Shown in pieces: positions 57,640 through 64,000 of a stretch of 64,000 bases of DNA (its first letter is position 1; each line of letters opens with the position of its first letter). Position numbers and translations under genes: made by a program. Origin of the DNA: Isoetes taiwanensis (lineage: Eukaryota; Streptophyta; Lycopodiopsida; Isoetales; Isoetaceae); contig JAJEKV010000064.1 in NCBI GenBank assembly GCA_021234155.1, positions 4,154,001-4,218,000 on the forward strand, in the 5' to 3' direction. A model generated the notes under the pieces. That model was not told the DNA's origin. It searched no databases and saw nothing but the letters and a program-made list of their open reading frames with translations.

Positions 57640-58660
57640 AGATTGAATATTTTATACTTAGTAGAGGGTGCACTGCCTGCCAGTTTTACAATATTGCATG
57701 ATCCAATCTGCAACAGTGACTCTATGATGGCAGATTTTGATGAGAGTCCAGTTGGCAGAGTGGCGCCTGTTGATTTAGGAATCCGGTGGATCGTACTTTT
57801 GTGCGCTTATGTGAAATTAATAAGAGATGTGCATACGTTATGCTCAAGCCTGGAAATAGGGGCAAAGAATTGATTGAAAGAGCTGAAAAATGTCTACATG
57901 CTTTAACTTATGACTTGAGATCATACTTCGGGCTGGGAGAAACATGATTCACAAAGAGGACTGTATTGATTATTACTCTCTGTATTTCAAAACGATTTGA
58001 TAGCTTCCCAACCCTTCTATGTGCAGATGTTTACAGAAGAATGGTAAAATGATAAAATGGTAAGGTTCCTGTATTCCAGATGCTCGTTTACTGCTTTTTG
58101 AATTTATTACTTGCATTGTTACAGGGTATTTATGAATATACAAATGAAATTCAAGCTTTTTTCTTCATGGCTTTTCGATGTGCAAAAATTATGCTCAAAC
58201 CTAAAAATGGAGGTAAACAATTGATAATCATTTGCATTCTTCAAGTCATCACTTGAGATCATACTTCTGGATACATTTCTAGCAACTTAACAACATATAT
58301 AGGTAATCATACTTCTGGCTACATTTCTAGCAACTTAACAACATATAGAGGTATTAGAAAGCAGAGTACTCTCTAATTGGATTTGGACTTGGTCTCAATG
58401 TCCAAAGTCTGTTGCTGCTCAAAACGTTGGCTCTCCATTGAATGGGTACCATATCTTTGATAGCTTCAATTTGGAGATCAAGTCACTATGGAGAAGTTCT
58501 GAGAGCATTGGTCGGTATTTGTTACTTACCTTACTACAGATATCCAAGACTCAGTCTATGGATTTCTCAGCTTTTGTTGCTAAAATTAATTACGTTTGTG
58601 ACAGTGTGATGGGGGTACTACTCCAATGTTTTATTTGTCAAGATGACACATCATAAAGAC
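57640..58660 (+). pseudogene. Unidentified protein-coding relics
   Basis: Three protein-like blocks: 57690-57778 (DESPVGRVAPVDLGIR), 57787-57945 in the next frame (VDRTFVRLCEINKRCAYVML, then ELIERAEKCLHALTYDLRSY, ending TGA) and 58438-58656 (NGYHIFDSFNLEIKSLWRSS, ending TAA). 58160-58215 repeats the middle block in diverged form (CAKIMLKPKNGGK against CAYVMLKPGNRGK). Splice-like CAG|GT junctions occur but frames do not join. I cannot name the family. It is probably a host gene broken by duplication and insertions. Confidence 0.35.
58259..58354. repeat. 48-bp tandem duplication
   Basis: Two nearly identical units containing CATTTCTAGCAACTTAACAA at 58259-58306 and 58307-58354. Confidence 0.85.
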
Positions 58661-59300
58661 CTTGATATATTTGTGCCAATATTTTGTCATTGTTCTATCT
58701 TGAGCTAGGTAGAACTATAAATTTGGGATTAAACTTTTTCGTGTATTTTGACTTATGTTGACGAGGCAACCTATGCATCTTCCGCAACAAACTCTCTGAC
58801 TCGTGGCACCATCACTCGGGCCACCAATAAACATTAATCATGCCACCAGTAGCTAACATAGATAGATAGATAGTATTTTTACGTCATGCCACATAATTAA
58901 CAAACATAATGTAAACATTAATTTAAATGTATCTAATTAACTTCAATACCATCTTTTACAATGGCTTAAATTAAAACAAAATTCAAATGTCCACGTACCA
59001 TCAAACCAAGAAGTGAGTTAGTTGGGAAGAGAAATGTTCGCGGCGGCGGATAAAATTTTTGTATACAAGAATGTCACTTTAGGTGACATTCTCATGTGGA
59101 AACACTGCCTCCTAGTCCAATCGTATGTTGACACGTGGCAGCAATTCTTTTAAGGAATGTTTAATAGATTTTGCATTCAATTTTTTTTAGACATTTACCT
59201 AATATTCTTAACATTTACTCGACATTCTGCCACAGAATGTAATGTAAGTGATTTTCACGTGATGCTAAAAATGTTTGAACAACATGCCATCGAAAAACTG
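58661..59300. other. No gene recognised
   Basis: AT-rich spacer. A short GATA run (about 58860-58872) and nothing else notable. Confidence 0.4.
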
Positions 59301-59319
59301 TGCAATGAAAAAATCAGCC

Positions 59320-59478
59320 TGTCTAACTGCTTGCCGGGAACACTTACGTCGCGCAAATCCAGACCATACGATCTGAAAATCAAGGGCTATGGGGGCTGCA
59401 AAAGGAATACTAGCCGCTTGCGGCATGCCTTGTCTGGTTCGACGAGCATGTCTTGAGGATTGGATTAGCTGCTTCCAG
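59320..59478 (+). other. Possible 5' exon of the coiled-coil gene
   Basis: GC content rises locally, and the block ends at a donor-like CTTCCAG|GTGATT at 59478. It sits upstream of the coiled-coil gene with only AT-rich sequence (59480-60900) between. An untranslated first exon is plausible. No promoter motif was confirmed. Confidence 0.25.
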
Positions 59479-59479
59479 G

Positions 59480-60900
59480 TGATTGAGTTTGTTTTTGTTT
59501 TTTACTTTCAGATTGAGATTCACAGTGTCTGATCATTCATATTCTATGGTGACAAAGAAAAAAATTCCTTCAGGAACTTATCCTTGGTGCTTCTGATGCA
59601 AATGCATAATTTCTTGGTTGTCCCTAAATGTGGGATGCGTCTTTCTCTCTTTTAATCTTCGGCTATATTGAGAGGGGTTTTACCTGAATAATCCTTCTTC
59701 TAGTGGGACAGGTTATTCTTAGCCTAATTATCTTGTTAAATACTTAGAAAAATCAACGTGGTTTTCCTCCAAATCAGTGTCTAGTTTGATGGTTGGTTAT
59801 TAGTGTAGTAATTAGGTAGGCAAAGTAGATCCAAAAAACAATGCATCATGAATATTCAGCTGTCTCTTCTTCTGGCAGCCAATTTATTGTGTCTAGATAT
59901 CATTGCTTCCTTCTTAAACCTAGATGTTGTTTTGATCTTGTTTTGATCCGATTAGCTCTTTTTTTCCCCAATAAACTCTTTAGTTCTACCTTAACTCTTA
60001 TGCCTCATCCAAACTCCCACATCTGTCGTACAATCTAACAATAATGTTGTGCAATGCAGTGTCTCTATGGACAAATTGACTCTATCTTAGGCTAGTATAC
60101 TACCACACGTTTTCAAGGTGGAAAATTTTAATGCCTCATTATTGCATCATCTCAAAGGTGATATGGTAGAATCAAGACTATCTATGAATACTTTGTATGT
60201 ATCACCTGTCCACCTTCTCTGTATCTGTTATGGGCACCCTGCTATTTTTTTTCACGTTTCTATATTGATATGTTCTTTTCTAAATACATTGCATCATCAA
60301 CTCCCACCTTTCTAAATAAGATATGCTATTCTCATCCTGCTTTCCACCTTTCTGTGTATGATATGCTATGTTCATCCTGCCTTCAATTATGATATGCTGC
60401 ATGCTTCCATCAATTAGAAACATGATAAAAATCTCTTCCAACGTATTTAGGAGCAAAAAAACCTTACATCCTGCAGAAACATGAAAGAGACAAGATGAAT
60501 TTCAGGAAGAGGCCGGAGCCAAGCTTAGATTTGGTTTTGGGCTTAGCCTGGCGAAGAGGAGGAGGTTGATCTTGGTTGAGAAAGGCTGAGCAAAACTGCA
60601 CCAAGACTGAAAGTAAGGTAAAATGCAATGCATAACCAAGAAAAGAACAATGATGTAACCACAAGTTTCTCAATACAGGAGACACAAAAAGGAGTAATAA
60701 TGTATGATACAAGGCATGTCACATTTCAAAAGTTATATAAGTGGCGTCAGTCAATGCATTTGTTGCTTAGGTTATGTAAAATATGTCAGTTGCATTTGTT
60801 GCTTATATTGTTGTTTTTATTGGATGTGGTTGTGGTTAAGGCTGACCTCCTATGTGACTCTTTGCTAGTGTTCTATGTGTTTTCGAAGATATAAAATCTC
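59480..60900. other. AT-rich, probably intron or 5' flank
   Basis: No recognisable gene. Pyrimidine-rich stretches and short open frames on both strands without motifs. Confidence 0.4.
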
Positions 60901-60907
60901 AGGCAGG

Positions 60908-63900
60908 ATGGATATGGTGGGTTTTTCAGGTTCGAGCCCCAAACTGCCTTACCGGTGGATTACCTGCAAGTTTAGGGATGGATTGCAAGCTGCTGCATTA
61001 AGTCTAATAAACAAAGAGTATTACAGGTCCGGTAGTAAAAAGCAGGTTTTGCAGGCAGGCGCATACATTGAAGCCCTGTTTTGCACCAAATCATCGAACA
61101 TGAGTGATTTGGATACCCTCTATTTTCCTCAGGGTGCAACACCTACATCCCCTAGACCGTCTTCATGTGGGTTTCAAGCTTTCGTTGCTCGGGCAGGAAG
61201 TGCTCCCTTTTCAGGTTTTGGAACGCCAACTAGTCTTTCAAGGGTCGGCACACCATATGCATGGACTGCCCCTCCATCAAGGAATCAGAATAGCTCCCGA
61301 CCTAAATCAAGGTATAGCAGCCCATCTTCGAGGCTGCGGTCTTGTAGCCCTCTTCCTGCTCACAAAATACCTAGCATAAATTTCAGAGACAGGGAATCTC
61401 TTATTCACGAAATTGAAGATTTAAAGAAGAAGGTAAATGAGCAAACTGCTGTCCTTCGGAGCCAGAAAACTTATGCAGCTGCACTTCAGGTTCATAACAG
61501 GTTACAATTTGCATTCCTTACAGCTAGTTAGGTTGAAAGCAGTGTAGTTAGTTAAACAATTAGAAGCTACTAGCATGTTGGAGATCCTGGAGTTGTTCAG
61601 TTGAAACAAATGTTAACAGATTTTTTTTTTTATCAGGAGATTGGAGGAGGATATTAGAGCATTTGAGAAATGTGGAGTATATGGCCCTAGAACAGGCAGC
61701 TTATCTAGATTACATGCAAGACATCGAGGTGTGTACTACTAAGTTAAATTGACATCTTCAACCCACAAACTCCCTTTCAAGTAATTTTACTTAGATGTGT
61801 GTATCTCCTTGAATGAAGGGCAATTAGTATGTCCAGAACGATTCATTACGATGCTCTCTGTATTTCTTTTTTTATTAAGTTTGTCTGTGAATACTTGTTA
61901 ATGTTAACTCTGTAATGCAGGACTGAAGACAAAACTAAGAAGCCTGCATTCCCTGCGCGAAGCTCAGCAAGAAGAACTTCTTCATCTCCGGAAAGATATG
62001 CGTGTCACAAACACTAAGGTATAGAAATTTTACAGCATTCATGCATACCTAGCATAGATTACTCATTGGTTTTGATGGCAGGAGATGGAGGCAGAGAAAG
62101 AGGTCTTTGCTGTAGAAATATCTAGATTAAGGAAGGTTCTCAAACGACAAAGGAACTCTCATTACCGTCTAAGTCTGGAGAATCAGGAGATGTTGAAGGC
62201 AGGAGAAAAACGAAACCGTCTGGAAAATGCAATTCTGCGTTTAGAAAGCCACATCGCTGTAAGCCTGCATTCACGTTTTGTCTTTCTCATTCTTAACTTT
62301 CTGAATTAAGTTCATGCCAGCTAAATCTTCGAATTATACCTAACACATAGATGATGAGTAAGCACGTCGAAGAAACATGTTGTCAAATCAGCGAATGGCA
62401 ATTGAAGGCAGAAGAATCAGATGCGCAAGCCAAGAGTGCCTGGAGAAAATGTTTACCATTCAATGAGCAAGTTTCTGCTCTTACAGAGCTTGTTGAAAAA
62501 GTAAGGTCAGAGCGCTTAGATGCAAAAAAGAGAGTCAATCAATTGGAAGGACGAATACAAAGTCTTCTCAAGGAAAGACCCCATTGGGATCGTTCATCGC
62601 TTGCAAATAGTGAATGGGTTGGTTCTGATGCTTCCTTAACCTTATCAAGCGAGTGGAGTCGTAATCATACTGAGGCCTCTATATACTATGTTGATGAAGC
62701 ATGCCAGACAGGTGAACATAGTGCTAGGATGGTCATGAAGGGAAACATTGCTATTCCGATGTTAAATTTGGATACAATGGCCAAGCCAGTTTCTATTGAT
62801 GCTGGGCAGGTTGAAGATGACAAAGGGACTGGACACAAGAAGCATGACAATTTGCTTTATGAAACTGTAGATTCTGTTGTTAATGATATCTTAAATACAT
62901 TGAGTACTGGAGGAACCAATGCAATACCAGTGTCTGAGACTGCTTATTCACTGCAGCCGCCAGACCAGAATAAGATTAGAGATGAGATTGCAGAGTGCAT
63001 ACAAGAAATACTCTCAAAAACCAAGTTTCATAACATCCATGTAAATCAAATTGGACACGATATTGCAGAGTGCATACAAGAAACGCCCTCTTCCGATATT
63101 ATCAAGTTTCATGCAACACCAGTGTCTGAGGCTTCGTATTCAGTACAGCTGCCACACAAGAATAACATCCATGCAGATAAAATTGGACACGATATTATGG
63201 AAGAAACACCTTTTTCTGATATTATGGAAGAGATTGATGATGGTACTGAAGTTGTTCAAATCCATGCCGAGGCTCCAGCGACTTTGGAAGATCACAAAGT
63301 TAAAGATTCACAAGAATCTTTCAGTTTTGATAATGAAGGGGGATTAAGTTTAGCAATGCTTATTGCTCAACGGGCAAGGGCTGCCATGCATGAGCATGAC
63401 AAAGATGTGGATATACGAGAAGATCGAGTTAGCGGAAGGGCAACATCATCCAAAGATAGGGACTTGCAGTCACCAAGAAAATCTCGTTGCATGTAAAAGC
63501 CCCCAAAACAAAAAAAAAACCCCAACAAATGCATAAAGAAAAAGAAACGTAATGTTGAGCTTGGTTCTCTAACTTGTAGGGTTAAACCACTTGTCTTGTT
63601 TTGTTAATATCTAACTAGGTTATTTCCTGGAGAAACAACAACCACGGATCATGCAACAGCCATGCTGGGGACAACTTACTCGGTAGAGCTGCCTGATCGG
63701 AAGAAAATTTTTCTACACAAGGTAGGAGACGAGATTGTGCAAAGTACTGTGTTGGAAGAACCTGAAGTTAAAGGCGAAGAAGAGTCTCTGAATGAAGAGG
63801 GATTAAGTTTAGCAACACTTGTTGCTCAACAAGCAAGGGCTGCTATGTATGAGCATGATAAGGATTTAGGAAATCAGTCCACTGAAAGTATAACACAACC

Positions 63901-63976
63901 AAAGTATAGAGTTTTTCAGTCTTCAGGAAAATCTTGCTGGTACTACGCTTCACCATCAATAAACACAGATGCATAG
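60908..63976 (+). CDS. Long coiled-coil protein, family uncertain
   Basis: Six coding exons fit with GT-AG sites and matching phases: 60908-61500, 61637-61728, 61921-62018, 62082-62258, 62351-63492, 63619-63976; 819 residues. Residues 65-165 are Ser/Pro/Arg-rich (SPSSRLRSCSPLP). Residues from about 170 to 450 are coiled coil (EIEDLKKKVNEQTAVLRSQK, ENQEMLKAGEKRNRLENAIL). The C-terminal part has repeats of a (S/T)-Y-S-(L/V)-(Q/E)-L-P motif and two copies of a GLSLAxLxAQxARAAMxEHDKD block. Charged coiled coil plus basic Ser-rich head would suit a microtubule or basal-body protein (an IQCE-like cilium protein is one guess), but I do not recognise it. The start could also be ATG 60875 or 61100. 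The copy looks intact. Confidence 0.7.
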
Positions 63977-64000
63977 TGTTTTGTGGAAAATCCTCTCCAG

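Overview
The window is nuclear DNA of a land plant. Two host genes can be read through their introns: a WRN-type 3'-5' exonuclease (plant WEX family) at 9.1-11.9 kb and a long coiled-coil protein at 60.9-64.0 kb. Decayed copies of an IAR1/ZIP7-type metal transporter, an NPG1/TTC7-type TPR protein and an Smr-domain protein are also plant-like, and two LTR retrotransposons carry an initiator-Met tRNA primer site. Low gene density, old nested retroelements and abundant LINEs would suit a large-genome seed-free plant or gymnosperm. That placement is inference, and I cannot name the species.

Layout. 1-9 kb: AT-rich DNA with a Ty1/copia reverse-transcriptase scrap, short duplications and a decayed LINE (4.1-5.8 kb). 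9.1-11.9 kb: WEX gene in six exons. 13.1-17.4 kb: three broken host-gene pieces in a row; the last (Smr) sits between inverted arms studded with 20-bp palindromes. 18-23 kb: tandem repeats, a possible minus-strand gene with a TATA box, a tRNA-derived SINE with a (TATC)n tail, and a tandem array carrying heat-shock-element-like motifs. 23-26.4 kb: a retroviral-type gag split by a fold-back element, next to a 2-kb near-perfect palindrome. 26.6-31.6 kb: the 3' end of an LTR element and two 5'-truncated LINEs.

31.6-44.6 kb: a minus-strand Ty3/gypsy chromovirus (gag, protease, RT, RNase H, integrase, chromodomain, all broken) with a nearly full-length LINE of about 5 kb inside it. Its LTRs hold three 85-bp tandem units that look tRNA-derived. 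44.6-46.7 kb: an L1-type LINE tail and another truncated LINE. 46.9-57.0 kb: a second minus-strand LTR element with 1.7-kb LTRs, intact PBS, PPT and a 5-bp target duplication, but no recognisable coding capacity; it lies inside yet another LINE copy. 57.6-58.7 kb: protein-like scraps I could not identify. 60.9-64.0 kb: the coiled-coil gene.

The strongest system-level signal is a LINE family that ends in short tandem repeats instead of poly(A). Four copies share a 3' end with the SINE at 21.5 kb, suggesting that this LINE mobilises the SINE. The rest of the window is mostly a record of nested insertion and decay; only the two spliced genes look functional.
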